Origin: Motacilla alba alba
Lineage: Eukaryota > Chordata > Aves > Passeriformes > Motacillidae
Assembly: GCF_015832195.1 (NCBI RefSeq)
Contig: NC_052018.1
Span: 52,203,666-52,267,665 of the forward strand
Direction of reading: 5' to 3'
Length of the DNA: 64,000 nt
Both the position numbers and the translations under genes were made by a program. Below, piece by piece: positions 10,301 to 25,300 of the stretch. The first letter of the stretch is position 1, and each line of letters starts with the position of its first letter. The notes under the pieces were generated by a model that made no database searches, had not been told where the DNA came from, and saw only the letters and a list, made by a program, of their open reading frames with translations.

Positions 10301-13300
10301 CTCTTGGACAGGCAGGGTCCAAGGAGTTACTCAAGCTGCTCACAGCTCTGAGGTGCCCAGTCAAGCCCAGGCTGGTACCCACTGGTCCTGTCTCCACTGC
10401 CTGTGGCATCATTACATATGAGCTTTCAACTAGCTGAATTCTAAAGCATCCTCATGTGTTTTGTAACACAGATTATTCTGAAGATAGTTTTACAAGTGAA
10501 GTTTTTCATGTGAATATTGTTGCAAATGAGGAACCTCTCTCCTGATCTTGCTTGTTTCAACAGCTTTAGTTTGCTTCAGCCAAGTATGTTTGTTATTTTC
10601 TTGAGAGAATTTTTTTTCTGCACCACAGAGCTCTCAAAGGAAATCTCTTGTTGTTCCTAATCCGTTTGAATAACAAGTGAAAAGATGCAGAATTTAAAAT
10701 TACAGAAGAATTTGGGGGTTTTATTGTATAGGTTATTTTGTGTTTTGTTGAGGTTTTTTTTTGGTGGATGGGGATAGGGTCATTAGGTTTTTTGGTGTTT
10801 TGTTTTGTTTGGGTTTTTTTTCTGCAGAAATACAAAATGCTCATTGGTATTGACTGTGATATTTAAAATGCACAACAGAGCAAGGTATGGCACTGTCATG
10901 GAAGAATGGTATGCATAATTAGATTTTGATAGTGAAGGTTCTTTTGAACTTTGTCACAGTCTCTTGGTATAAGTTAAAAAAACTAACATTTCTGTTGGAG
11001 AAGACAACCAAAATAATGACTATTTCAGCATATTCTTTTCCACTCTAATTGATTTTTTTATGTTTCTGTACGTGTACTGCTTTTGACCTATAAAAATTTT
11101 GAGCCCCTTTTTAAAATCTCGATTTTTAGAAAAGTTCTAGCCTGTGCACTGGGCTGTGACTACAGCTTTCACAGGCTAGAAGCATGTTTTTTAGTGAGCA
11201 GCTTTGAGATGCTTGGAGAAAGGAGAAGAGAGCAGGAGAAGAGTGCCATGCCATTGCATCAGTAATGAGCTGGCACCAGATGATAAGTTTTATGATACTA
11301 GCTTATCATTTTGGTTCTGTATCGAGTTTCCATGTAGGAGAATTTTATCTATCCTTATGGTGAAAAGGAGCAAGGAAGAGGTCTTTGAATATTTCTATTT
11401 TTTAAGTATGAGCTTGTCCAGGTGTTGGAATGTTAGTAGGAGACAGCAGATCTGGGTGAATGATGGCAGATGATGTAAACAGCTGATAATGATGAAACCA
11501 TTAAAAACCTGAATGAAATTTGAGGCTCTAGTAGAGAGAGGAGAGCAATGAGGCACTTGTATCTGGTGAGGCGTCATTTGGAGTCTTGGGTGTAGTTGGT
11601 TGATGCTGGCCAGATGCCAGACACCTGCCAAAGCCTCTCTGTCTCTCCTCTGCAGCTGGACAGGAGAGAATGCTTGGGGTTGAGATGAGGACAGAGAGAG
11701 ATCACTCATCAAATACCATCATGGGAAAAACAGAATCAAATTATAGATAATAATTAAATTTTATTGCTAACAAAATCAGAGCAGGATAATAAGTAAAATA
11801 AACCCTTAAAATGCCATCTCCCCACCCCTCCCTCCTTCGCAGCTCTCCCTCCTACCCCAGGGAGCTAGGAGACAGGAAATGGGGATTATGGTCAGTTCAT
11901 CGCATCAGGAGTTTCTCCCTCTGCTCAGGGAGAGGAGCTCTTCCCCTGCTGCACCGTAGGCTCCCTCCACAGGAGACAGTTTTCTGCAAACGTCTCCAGC
12001 CTGAGTCCATCTCACAGGCAACAATCCTCCTCAGAGTGCTGCAGCATGGGTCACACTTCCACAGGGTGCAGTCCCCCAAGGACTTGCTACTGCAGCACAG
12101 GCCCCTCTCTCCATGGGTCTCCACCAGGTCACAGCCTCCTCTCAGGCATCCACCTGCTCCAGCGTGGATCTCCTCCGTGGGCTGCAGGTGGATTTCTGCA
12201 TCGCTGTGGAGCTCCATGGGCTGCAGGGGCACAGCCTGACTCACCATGGTCTGCAACCCAGGCTGCAGAGAAATCCCAGCTCTGGTGCCTGGAGCACCTC
12301 CTGCCCCTCCTTCTGCACTGACCGTGGTGTCGCTGTTCCTCCCACATATTCTCACTCTGCTCTTCTCTGGCCACAATTGCTGCACAACAACTTATTTTTC
12401 TCTTGTTTAAATCTGTTACCCAGAGGTGTTACCACCATTTCTGATGGGCCCAGCCTTGGCAAGTGTCACATCCGTCTTTAGAGCCACCAGGGACTGGCTC
12501 TGCTGGACATGGAGGAAGCTTCTGGCAGCTTCTTACAGAGGCCACTCTAGTAATACCTCCCCCCCAACACTACCCCCCACAAACCAGGTGATGTAAACCA
12601 AATAAATCAGGTTTAAGAAAAATGGAACCAAGGAGTACTGCAAGGAGAAAAGAACTGTTGTGCAGATGCAGAACTCTTTACTTGAGCATAAGCAGAACTG
12701 GGAGAAGAATTAACTGTTCTGTCTAAATGCAAGAGGTTGTAATTTGGGTAGGCGCTTGTCAAGAATTTTTGGCACAACACAAAACTCTAAAAATTGCAAT
12801 GAATTACTCGAAACCAGTGTGGGCCTCTATTGGAGAGAGAGATTTGGGAGCATCTTTCCAGTCTCTGAAATTGGGAAGAAAGGTGCAGTATCAGAGCAGT
12901 TTGCAAAGCCAGCACCTTCAGTACTCTCAGAAGAAGGCTTTCTATGTGGCCCCACTGTGTGCTGAATTGGCCCCGTTAGATGGTAAGGCTGCCTGTGCTT
13001 CTCAGTGCACTTTGATGAGAAGCTGGAGTCCAATGAGGTAGAAGAGTTTTATTGTCTGGGGTTACTTTTTTCTTGACCATTGAAAACAGTAAAATACTTA
13101 GTAATGCTCAATGGGTACCTGCTTGCAGCACGCTTCAAACAGTGATCTGTATCTGGCATTGTTTTGTTTGTATGGAAGGTAAAGTCAAGCATGTCACGTG
13201 GGTTTTAGGAGAAATAGCTCTCAAATAAATTTCAAACCTGAGTTTTTGATCAAGATACTTTCTGATTAGACTGTTCTGGCTGAATCAGAGCAATTTTCAA

Positions 13301-16300
13301 GCAGTTCCTTCCCTCTGCTGGCAGAGGGGAGACTGCATTGGTGTTACCCGAGTTGACCTAGGCTATAGAGGATGCCTTTGTGAAATAACTCTCCAAGGGA
13401 ATGCAGGCAGGCTGTTGTATAAAGAAACTTGTGAGAGAGCATTCGGCAAAGACCAGTGATTGTTTTCATTTCCACTGATTGCTTTTACATTAAAACAATG
13501 AACACAACAGATGGCTAAGGTGGAGGAGCTATGTAGCATTGAAAAACAATCTCTGAAATCATGTGATTTGGGGTGGGGTCTGTTTTGAAAACGGCTTTTT
13601 TTTTGTGAAACTAACTGTTACCACCTGGGCAAATTTGCTGTAAATTACTGGAAGGAAGTAGCTGGTTGTTGAATGTCCTTGTCTGTTAGTTAGCTGTGTG
13701 CTTCAGTTGACGGCTGCAGCATTATCATTCTGGATTTGTCTCCTGATATCTCACTCTAAGTCCTTGCTTTCTCTTTTTCTCTTTTTTTTTTTCCCCTTCT
13801 AGTTTTATATACTGGTATCTATCAAGTTTCGTGGAAAGATTTTGGCATTCTTAGAGTACTTATCTCGGGTGCCAGGTAGTCCTTTGGAAGCTCAGGGTGC
13901 TTGCAAGGTGGTTTATTGGGGATTATGGTGATGTCCGTCCTGGCTGCGTGCCTGAGCTGGTGTACATAGGGAGGACTTTGCTGCTCAGATGCAATAAACA
14001 TTGAGTTTCTGTACTTGTCATGAAATACATCTGCAAACTGTCTAGATGAACTTGTTGAAGCTGTTGTGCTCTTTATAGCTGCTTTATGTAGAGGCTATAT
14101 CCACAGGGAAAATCAATAAATATTGCATAGAGTTAGAGGCTTGGTAGCCGTGCATACATGCCTTATGTTTTTAATTTTCTGTATATGTTGCACCCATGCA
14201 ACATGAAAGATTTTTTTTTTTAATTCAGTTCTTGTTAAGTTAGGTTTATATGAGACTAAACTGGTCTCCTGCAGGATTATATCACTTCATGTCTCAGAGT
14301 TCACCAGTGAAGTCTGTCTGGAAAGACAAATTTAATGGAAGCACTGATAGATGCAAATTTTGGCTCTGCAATCAGTATGAGCACCAGTTGGATCACAACA
14401 AGCCTACTTCTGGATTTGAACAAACCTTGCACAAACAAGAAAACTGACATATGCTGACACCAACAGGTGTTGAAACATTGAAAATATTTCTGAGTTGTAT
14501 AGTTATAATGGATTTCTTCATATACGTAAGCCGTGGTGAAAAAAACTGATGGGAACTCTCTCTGGAATATATCAGATACTGGTATATCTTGTGTAATGAC
14601 CTATTGAAACACCTGAAAAATGCAATGCTACTGTCCAAGTAATAAGATGGATGAAAAGAAGTAAATGGCAGGCTGGTACATATTTTGAGTGGGTTATAAA
14701 ACCTTTATTTATGGCAGGAAGTTGAGCTTCTTCAAAAGATATATGCTTATCTAGTGAGTGCTGTTAAGATCCTGGAGAGTGACCTCTGTTCTCACCAGCT
14801 TCCAACTTTTGCTCTCTTTCCTCTTCCCTTTCCTGGATAAGTTTCCTTTCCCCTGTCAGGAGTTTTTTGAAATGCAGTTTCCTTTTCACAGCAATCCTTT
14901 TGCATACAGTTTTTGTAGTAGCACTCTGAAAAGGTTTACAGAATTGAAAACAAACTTGGTCACATTATAGCTAGTTCATCAATGACATTCAAGTGAAAAT
15001 TACTCAATTGTGAACTTTTCTTATTTCTGTTGTCTTGAAGTGTTTGTCTTGTTTAATTGACCAGGAGAGAGACTTCCTTGCAGGAGGATCTTCATAACTA
15101 TATGTCACATCCTTAAGTCTGATGAAAGCTTTAGAGCAGGTAGTGGATTTCCCTGAGAGCTGTCCATGTTCAAAGTAGTGGATGGTCGTGGGAAGTGTTG
15201 TTCCTTGTGGCTTGCAGAAGTTCTGGGCTAGCCTCTGTTACTCTGTTACTCAACTGTGATTCCAGTGCGCTGGTTTTGAAGACAGAGTTAATAGCTTTGT
15301 GCTTCTATTATACAAGTAGTTTTGGTTGCAAAGTGGAACGATTGTGAAATTTGGAAGTATAAAAGCATGTAGTAGTTATCTTATTCGTGTACTGGTTTTT
15401 ACCAAAGGTTTTGGAAGGCACCCTCCCATCTCCTTGAAGTAGCAGGAGAGATAGATTTTGTTCTCCCTTTTCTTACCTGTCAAACTCTATAAGTAGAAGC
15501 GAATGGAATAACCATGAGATTGAGACTTCAAGATCCAGTCATTTCTGAAGCAGTAGAGTTCCTGTGTGTGATGTCACAGGAGACAGGTTTACTCCAATTG
15601 CAGCTTTAATGTTTCAGTTAAACCTGTATTATACTGTGTTAGATGGACTAAGAGGTGTTTTGATGCCCTGTAGGTGTCCAAATGTCCTTGTGCAGGAATA
15701 ACTAATACAGCTGGGCAGGTAGGGCTGCACTAATGAGACCAGAACATAAAAGGGCATTTTTTAGTAACAGAGATGCTCTTATTATCCAACTTACAGAACA
15801 CATCACATGGCATCAAGAAATTTAGTGTTGTTTTGGCATACTGTTGCTTTCACTACTTATTCACAGTTTAGGAATTTTTTCTGCCGGGTAAAGGTTTTAG
15901 AGAAATTATCTGCATATTTTATGCCTTGGGTTGTATAACAGATAAATTAGTTGTGCTAATACTACATTATGCAAGCCCAAGCAAACAAGTAATTGCTCCT
16001 AGATTTCTAGGGCTTTTTAAACTGGAAAAACAGAATTAGGAGAGCAGTTCAGTCATACTTGTCCTATGGTGACCACAGTGAAAAATCCTTGGAATCATGC
16101 CTAATTGTGGATCCAATTCAAACTACTTTAAAAACAAGTTTTGCCGTAACTCTTTGGGAAAAACATGTTGCTTTTTGGTATTGTTTCATGTGAAACTAGC
16201 TGCAAACTTGTAAAATTCCCAACTTTTTTTTTCCCCCCCACAAAAACTGTAAATTTGGGGAACTGGTACCTGATGGTTGAAATTTCCTTGAACCTGTGAA

Positions 16301-19300
16301 CAGTGTATTGAATTACACTGATTATGGTAATAATATGAATATGATGATAATTAAACTCTCGTACTAAAGTTAAATTACAGTTCATCTAATGAAAGTGGAA
16401 AGATATACATTTTGCATAACTTCCTTTGTCCTTTCATGTTCTCTTTTGGATTTCTGTGTTTGAACTCCTGCTGTTAGGTCCTCTCTGCTCTCTGAATTTG
16501 CACACCATCTCCTCTTGTGGACTTTTTTTTGTTGTTTTTTGTTCCACTTTTCTGGTTACATCTTAAGCAGTTTCTGTGGGTTGGCCTGAAGGTTGGCAGG
16601 TTTTCTTTGCTGTATTGCACTCAGATTTACAGTTTAGTGGGTCTTTCCAAGGTCTCTTAAAAGTACTTCTGTTGTGTGATAGTACTGCATATATGCAGTT
16701 TGTCTAGTCTCATGTAGGATGTGAATCCAAGATCTCCCATCCTAAGATATTTGTCTGCTGTCATAGCTAAGGAGGAAAATCATGTAAAGTCACTTGAGAA
16801 TTCACCAAGTATATTTTTAATTTACTAAAATTATCATTTTTGCATCACAGGTGCAATTTATTGTCTGCTGTTAGAATTGAAGAGTCTTAACACAGACTTC
16901 TAGATTTTCTTGTTCCTTCCAAATGGAAATGTTCCATCCTGCTTGAATCTATAGGGGAAATCCAAGTGAACAGTTAGTTTGAAGAATTCTGAGCATGAAC
17001 TTTGGAGAAACTCTCTGACTTGGTTGCTCCTGTGGTTGAAAAAACAAACCAACAAAATAAACAAAAAAACCACCAACCAAAAAAAAAAAACCCAAAAAAA
17101 AAGAGGAAAGAGCCCCACTCAACCCTTACCCCAAAAAATCACATTTAGGCTATTTCACTGAAAATCTTTGGTATTTACAGGATGTCTGTCTTCGTATTTA
17201 CAAATGCTGTACACAGGGAATGAAATATTTAACTGCAGTTTTTCATCATGTATTAGCTGCAGATTTTTTCATTAGGTGGCTTAACTCACTAATTCTTACA
17301 GCATTGAGGTGTCCCAGTCCTATGTGACTTAAACTACATGCACTTCTTGTCCAGTTTTGGACCCCTGTGATATGCTGTGGTGGATTAAATTGCATGGGAT
17401 AGGGCTCCTTGTTTCTGGATGCTGTGCCACAGCATGGTCCCTGAGGGCAGCCTGCATTCCAGTGGACATCTAGGAAGGCTTCTGATGCAGGGGATGAAGG
17501 CTGACTGTCTGGCTTGCTGAGGGATGAGACCAGTGTGGTGTGTGGGAATCCTGGTGCAGAGACCAGAAGGAGATGCAGGGAGCAGAGGCAGCAGAGCAGG
17601 ACAGAGGAGAGGCTGGGTGCTTGCAGGCTGCAGGGCTCTGCTTGCTCCCTTCATTTGCTCTGCCTGGGATGTGATCTCTCCTGGCACATCTCTTCCTAGC
17701 AGCTGATCAGCATGAGGTAATGGCCTGCTACTCTTAGTAGCTATTCCCTTTGATCAAGGGTTATGGTTTTTTTCCTTTGTATGTGATGGATTGATTTCCA
17801 CCTTGCTGACAAAAGTGTGTGGAAGCATAGAAATGTTTTTGAGGAATAGCAGATTATTACAACTTTCAGGAGCAATGAGAGTCTAGGAGCAATGAGATGA
17901 GAGACAATAATGTAATAGTGAAGGTAGAAGAACTGTGTTGTCAGTTTTTCCCCTTCCTGGTACTATTAGAGCCCTCCAGGATGATCCCAGCTAAGTCCCT
18001 GGGGATTTCTCACAGATGACCACTTAGTGCAGTGTCTCAGTTTGAACTCACCTTTGGCGCTCAAAATCTCTAGGAGCTGTGCTTTGAGGTCAGTCAAGCC
18101 TGGTGTTAGGAAAAATACATTCTTACTTGCAAGACATTTATATTCTATTATGAGAAATGAATAATTTTCTTTAGAGGTTTGGTATGCAGAAATTGCTGAA
18201 GGGGCACATTAAAAATACTTTCATGATTTGTTTTATCTTTCTTTGTGTAGACTTGCTAGCCTGTTCTTTCTTACTGATTACAGTTTTGCAAATGAGAAAT
18301 CAAATGAAATTGTAACTTGCGATTTTAAGCGTAACGGTTTGTACTTTAGAGACGCAAAATGTTGCAAGTGTATGGAAATTAGCGCTAGTGTGGGGTTTCA
18401 CTTTTTTTCCTAATTTTAATAATGTTTATTGCTTTCTTCTGTTACATAGTTTTGTCATACTTCCTAATCTGTTTTAAGTTCTTTATCGTGCAAAATTTGC
18501 ATAATTATTCTGTATATGAAAACATGATATGTAAGTGATCATTTGGGGAAATCATTGATCAGTTAAAAGGCTCAGGTACTTTTCTATTCCCCTTGAACTA
18601 TATGTGAGTGTTTTCTTCAGTCTTCTATAATTCTTACCATAGTTACATTAAAATATTTTACTAGACAGGTATTTCAGTACAGGTTGAGAGAAGACTCCAA
18701 AGACCCCATTATTTAAAATGGCTTTATAATTAGGTTACCCTATGCATAATAATATGAATATTACTGATTATTACTTTAGTCACAAATACAAATATTCCTG
18801 CCTTTATTTTGCACAGAAAGCCAGTGTGCTTTGGGGCAGCAGTTTTCTGCATAGCAACAACAGCAGCTTTTAGTGGCAGCTTCTGCTGTTTGATGCTGGC
18901 TAAAAAGAGATTTTACAAGTGCAGAGTCATCACTGGATGAAAATGTGGAGCAACTGGAACAGTTCAGAGGTGAGCTAGCCTGTATGTGTATTATTAAAGT
19001 CAGGAAAAGTAGGTGGATTCAGAAGATTTTGAAGGCTAGACTTTTTTTCTGGCATGGATGTCAGGCAAGAGGATGTTACTTTCCAGGGGAAAACTGCAGG
19101 AGAGAGAAGATGCAAGTTATGGGAAAGGCGGGATTTCCTAGGAAAGGCTGATTTGGGTCCCTCTTCTTTCTTTTTCCTGAATTTTCTGTTCTTCCCTTCT
19201 TCCTCTCCCCAAACAAGCTATCAAAGCTGCAACTTCTTTCCCCTTTCGGCGGTGAATCACTGCTGCTACCCAGACCTCTAGAAAAGCTTGTTTTGGTGGT

Positions 19301-22300
19301 AAATGGTGGTCAATGATTGCTTAACCATAGGGAATAATCACAGTGGGCAGATCTAGAATAATTACTGGGTTATTTTTCTAAAAAACAATAGTTCTTATCC
19401 CATTAAAAATCTGAAACAAAACTAGTCTTTTGGCTAGACAGGTCAGTGTTTGACATCATGTGGGGTGTTTCTATTTCAATGAAAATATCACTGAAATGTA
19501 AATCAGATAGTTTTGAAAAGTTTTCTACCTCTTGCTAACAATCATTCTGTTTATCTGCTTGTCTGTCTGCTTATCTCTTTGTCACAAAATCTGTTGGTCC
19601 TTTCTTTTTGGTCTGGCAAAATCTGGAGTTGAGATGTATGTCCTTGTGTACAAACCCTCTTGTGTTCTGTTACTGTGCTTTGTAACTTCTACTCCTGTGC
19701 TGCTTCAGTTTCTACTGAGTAGCTTTTCTCCCACTGAGGATTATATAAATTCTTCGGAAATAATTAATGAAACTAGAATTTCCTCAACTGGTATTGAATT
19801 CAATTACTACTAGAGTCTGTGGCTTCAGAAGTGGAGATGCATATAGTTGACTTAATACCTTCTTCACCTCACTTTACCTGCCCATCTCCTTGTCCCCAGT
19901 CCTTTCTGGTAGTGGTTTAAAAACTGTTACCTTCTGGTACTGCAGAAATGCTTCTGTAAAAATTCAGTATGACAAACCAGTTTCTGCAGCCCCACAAAAG
20001 TTTAATGCTGGCAGAAGTAGAGTATCCAGGTGTCTAACAACCTGTTCATAATTTTTTAAACCTTTGTACTCAATAATCCTTGATTATTCTGTTTTTGGGT
20101 TTTGGTTTATTGCAGGGGGTGATGTTGAGACAAGTTTGAGTTTTACTTTTGTTTGTAAAGAGGTAGGCAGTACCTACAGAACTGCCTAATAAGAAGTAGT
20201 GGTTTTATTCTGATTGTAAGGAGTTTCTCCTACCACAACTATTTTTAACTTGGGGTCTCCAAAGGTAAGATATTTACTGTTGGAATAGAAAAATGAAACA
20301 TATTTAATAAAAACATTTTGCAGTGTATGTCAAGTGAATGAGATGTTCTGTTCACAGTATATCTTTTAATAATCATTGTTTTATTTTGATGGTCAGCTGC
20401 TTCATAATGTTTTGTAGCATATGTGACAGTTGTTGGTAGAGTTCCTCCTTGATTCTTGGTCCAAAGTTGCTGAGGTTACCTACTAACTTTAGTTGTTTCA
20501 TTACAAGTCATGTATTTCTTCATCTTGAAAAACCTACTTACTTCATAACAATTCCTCTTGCTCTGGCTCTGCAGATAAGACTCTTGTATCCTTCAGGGAG
20601 ACAGTAGAGAGGAGAGCAAGAATTGTGCCTACAGAAGTAGAAAGCGTGATGACCATCTGGAGGGCTGTGGTGTGGGTGTTAGGGCAGATGCTGGGCTGTG
20701 AGACCTGAAGCTCAGTGAAAGATTTTCGTGCATGTTGCTGAGCATTTTAAGTACTTGTGCAAAATGAGAAAATATACTTTAGCACTCATAAACCTAATAA
20801 TCACCTAGCTATAACTAGATACAGGCTGCTTTCTGAAGAACAGAAATTGTGGCACCTGTGCAGAAAACACTGCTGCTTAGGCTTGCATGGAGGCAGTGAT
20901 CAAGTGCATTCCTTCAACCCTAGTGCTGTAGTTGCCATTCAGCTTTTATTTTTTACTGAGAGGAGCTGCTGAGCATGTTTTGGGCTGGTAGCTTCCTAAA
21001 AGTAAACACAGTTAACATGAGATGTGCTTGGTACTTGATCTGAAGGTGTAGATTGACATGACAGGTAAGACAGCTGGTAGCCTGCAAGAGTCTCTCCTTG
21101 TCTGTGTGCTTCCCATTTTTCTCTTGGGTTGTGAACTAGTGATCATGTGTCACAGGGGGAATTAATTCAGCTGCTTCATCAATTAGAAAACTTAATTTAA
21201 AAACATTTGAGTCTCCTGTGTTAGCTAACTGAAACTTCTCTCCTTGCAGCCTTGCAATTGCTATGTAAAGGAGAGAGGAAGAAGGGAAAGCTGCATTGAC
21301 TTCTTCCATGAATTTTTATCTATTAGTCATGGTGGAGTATGAGAGAATGTCAGTCTTGGCTGACTGTGACCTGATGGAGTGGCTGAAGGGGTCTGAGACC
21401 AGGGGAGGGATACTGGGAATAGCTGATATGGGAGAGGTCTGTCTGGACCTGCACCCTAAAATTTTCAGGTCCATGTAGGTGTTTCATCACTTAACTGGAG
21501 CCATTGGGTTAAACTGGTGGTACAGGGTAAACCTGGCATACCATTCAGAAAGAGAGGTCTGTGTGGGTAGGAGTCCTCTTTTTCCTTTCTATTCCAGGTC
21601 ATTCTTTCTAACCAGCCAAAAAAGGATGATTGCAGGGATCTGAATTCAGTGTGAACAACAGTTATCCACCTTTCCGTATTCATTCTCTGTCTGGGACTGC
21701 TGTTATTCTCAAAGTGGTTAAAAACTTAAGGCAGGGAAAGGAAACTTCTTTTTGCAGTGTTTCTGTTGGTTTTTTGTTGGGTTTTTTTTCCTGCATGCAA
21801 GTATTTCCACAGCGTTATCTTATCACAATGGTACTTTTGCACAAATCAAATCTCCTCCTCACTGTTAACACTGAGATTTTAGCCCCAAGTCTCCCAAGGC
21901 ACTTGACTTACTCTACCTTTGTTCATTTTTGCCTCATCACAAAAGCAGGCTGTTGAAACACAACACTGCCTTGCAACATCTTTATCAAATACATATCAAT
22001 GTTTTGAAATACTGAAAGATTTGTAGTAAAGGTCATGTTATGTTATACTTTTCTGTTAAACACAGATTTACATATATAAACAGCAGAGAGATAACTAGTA
22101 GTGGGTTTGGTTTGTCTTTATAAGAAAAATTTGTAAAAAATAGGAAGTTGTAGTTTCTCATCCTGCTGTAAACCTGATGGAAAAATGAGTATGTTAATAG
22201 CCTTTTCAGCTGATAGTACTGCCTTTATGAATTTAAATTGACTTGCTTCATGTTTTCTCTGCTTTAGGAGAAAGTGGTAAGTGTAATATATTGTTCTAAA

Positions 22301-25300
22301 CGCAGTTACAGTTTGGTTTTCCTAGTATACAACACCTGTATTGTCTGCTCCCCCCCTTGTTTTGCTGTTTCTAATGGGTTTATGATATAAAGTTTCTAGC
22401 TGCTTTTGACAAACAAGGTCTGCAACAATCAATACACAAACTGTCCTTTTTTCAAGCTAAAATTCCAGCTTCAGTGGGGACCCTATTCTGTCAGATTCTT
22501 GGGTAGACTGACCTGACACAGTAACAACCCCAGAATTACAACCAGCGTTTGATTATCAGGAGAATTACCTCTCACAACTTGACTGGTTTTTAAGCTGTTT
22601 AAAAATTACTGTGCACCAGATGAGTGCAGTACTCTACAGGATTAGATCAATTATGGGACAGAATTATACTTTCAACTTTCATAAGATGATTTTTTTTTTT
22701 TCTTCTGTGCTATAGGTTTCTGCTGAGGTATCTTAGGTAACAGTTTAACTCTTTGGTGATGTGTAATTTGCCCCCAGCTGAGGTGACATGACTTCAGTTC
22801 TGCGTCTCCAACTATGGATCAGAATCACTGTTTAAGTATTTGCCTCAGCTGCCTGGAGGAGGCTGTACTGTTTGCACTTGTTTATCTTGCATATTTGCTC
22901 CCTGTGGTGGCTTATCTGTCATTGCACTGAATGTGAATCGAAATGTGGTTTCAACTTAAAATGCACTGTGTGAAATAACTTGATGAAGTAGCATGACACT
23001 GGAGTTACAGCACAGTATCTAGGGTTTGTCCAAGTGATGGCAGGTGTGGAGAAGCTTGAAAGTTTGTTTTGCATTAGCCTTTTCTAGATTTATTCCTGAA
23101 AATGGGTCAGCAGGCATATCCATCAATGAAGCCATGTAAAAGTTACCAATTTCTGTCACTTCATGGTACCTTTTATTAGCACAGCTTTTCATCAAAACCA
23201 GCTGTGTTGTGGATTGATACTGGTATAATGAGATGGGTTACTTTTCAAAAAGGCAGAGCAAAATAATTATTTATAAATCAAAACTTAGCTCTCATGTAAC
23301 AACTTGATCGTATATAGAGGTTTATTCAGGTTACCTTGTTTGTAGGGGAAGACAAGTGATGGTATTTCAATGTCATACATTATACCTTGAATCTAAGAAA
23401 TATCTACTATTACTCCTGACAACGACCTGCCAGTTAGAAATACTTTTCAGGCTTTCTTCTGCCTTTGCTTATACCTACACAAGTTTCTTTATTAAATTCA
23501 TCATGTAAAGAGGACACAATTTGGCTTCATGTCTAATAGTCAAGCATGAAAATACTGAATATAAATACATGCACAAAAAACCTCAAAACTAGCAAAGGCA
23601 TGGAAGCTAGTTGTAGGTATCTTTCTGAAGGAAGCAGGACAGTTTAGGAACATCTATAAAATGCATGTCCTTTTTTTCTATGGGCTGGCGAATGTGAATG
23701 ATCAGGTTGGTGAAGAGAATAGTTGAGACATTTGTATTAAAAGTTCTCGCTATTTTTAAGTATTCACCCACATCTATGCCAACTCTGTCAGGTTCTGATG
23801 TTGTCTTTTGGGTTGTAATAGTGAGATAAGCTAGAGTATACTTCTCTTACCTCCTTTGCTTGATTATGAGAGCTTTTCTTATTTTATGCTAAGTACCACT
23901 TTCTGTTGGAAGAATATCAAGCTTCATGAAGTGTTTCTGTAGGTACAACAGTAAAAATAACAGCAGCTGTTGTTGGAGAAACCAAGGCTTGATTGATTAT
24001 TGCTGATGATATCAGTTGGGCTTATCTGCACTAGAAGTTCAGTAATACAGGTTAGTGAATAGGTTGTGCAAATATACAGTGATTTGCCCTGTTTTATTTG
24101 AAATAAATAAAATACTGCTTGGCAAATGGGAGCTCAGGAGCCTATTCCAGGTTTCATGTCTGGTGGGGAATCTGACTACTAAATAGCAGAAGAGGAGAAG
24201 AATGAACTTTTGATCTTATTTTTTTTCTCAACATAAATAACTGTAGGATAAATTTTCACAGTTTATGGATTTTTCTTGTCTCCAGCTGAAGACCAAAGTG
24301 GTGATTCCAAATGAAGGTTGGGACCATGTTTTTTCACTGTTCTGTAACAGCTTATCATAGAATGGTTTGGATTGAGAGGGACATTAAAGATCATCCAGTT
24401 CCAACCCCTCTGCTGTGAGCCAGGATGCCACCCACTAAAACCAATTAGCTCAGGACCTGGTCCAACTTGGCCTTCAGCACTTCCTGGGATGGAGCATCAA
24501 CAGCTTCTCTGGGCAAGCTGTGCCAGTATCTCCCCACCCTCTCAGTAAAGAATTTTCTTCCTAACATCTGATCTAAACCTACCTCCTTTCTGTTTTTAGG
24601 CAAATTACCCCTTGTCCTGTAACTCCATGCAGTTGTAGGAAATCTCCAGCTCTCTTATGGGCCCTTTTTAGGAACAGAAGGCTTCCCTAGGGTCTCCCTG
24701 GAGCCTTCTTTTCTGCAGGCTGAACAACTTCCTCAGCCTGTCTTTATCAGAGAGGTGCTTCAGCCTTCTGATTGTCTTAGGGATGTTAACTTTCTGTCCA
24801 TCTTTAAGAAAGGCACAGGAAAGGTTTTGATTGTGATACTAATTATTGTTAATAGTTGACAGTATTATTCCATTGGAATAGATTTGAACCTGGGTTAATC
24901 CAGCCTGAACGTGGTGGAGGTTGGAGTTTGACTGTAGATGATTTTCTGTTGTAAGCAAGACAAGGAAACCACTAAATATCTTTTTAAGCATTGTTCCTGT
25001 GGGAGAGTGTCATACACATAAAAATTACCTGCTGAAGTAACTGAGCATGCTTGGGTTTAATCTCCTTAATTGGGAGAATTGGATTTTGATTTTTGGGGAG
25101 TTAGGTTATTTTGTTTTCTTTCTAATTTATTTCGTGAGGTAATTCAATGAATTACAGTGAACACATCATGAATTTTATGCTTTTGGGAGCTCAGGCATGC
25201 TGAAAGTGGGGGTTGCTGCCCAGTGGCAGGGGGAAGGCAATGGTCAGTGGCTGCTGCTATGTCTGTATCCCATTGTGTTCAGCCTGTTCCCTCCTCACCT

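Noticed and set aside
11549..11590. CR1-like string (ctggtgaggcgtcatttgga) just left of the LTR, suggesting insertion into a CR1
   Set aside because: The match is short and the sequence to the right of the LTR does not continue as CR1, so a split CR1 cannot be supported.
11811..12481. Open frames of 81-162 codons on both strands
   Set aside because: They lie wholly inside the LTR, and LTR sequence is not expected to code.
11471..12598. Identical TGATGTAAAC at 11471 and 12589 as LTR target duplication
   Set aside because: The left copy is about 110 bp from the LTR boundary and 10 bp is too long for a typical ERV target duplication, so chance is likelier.
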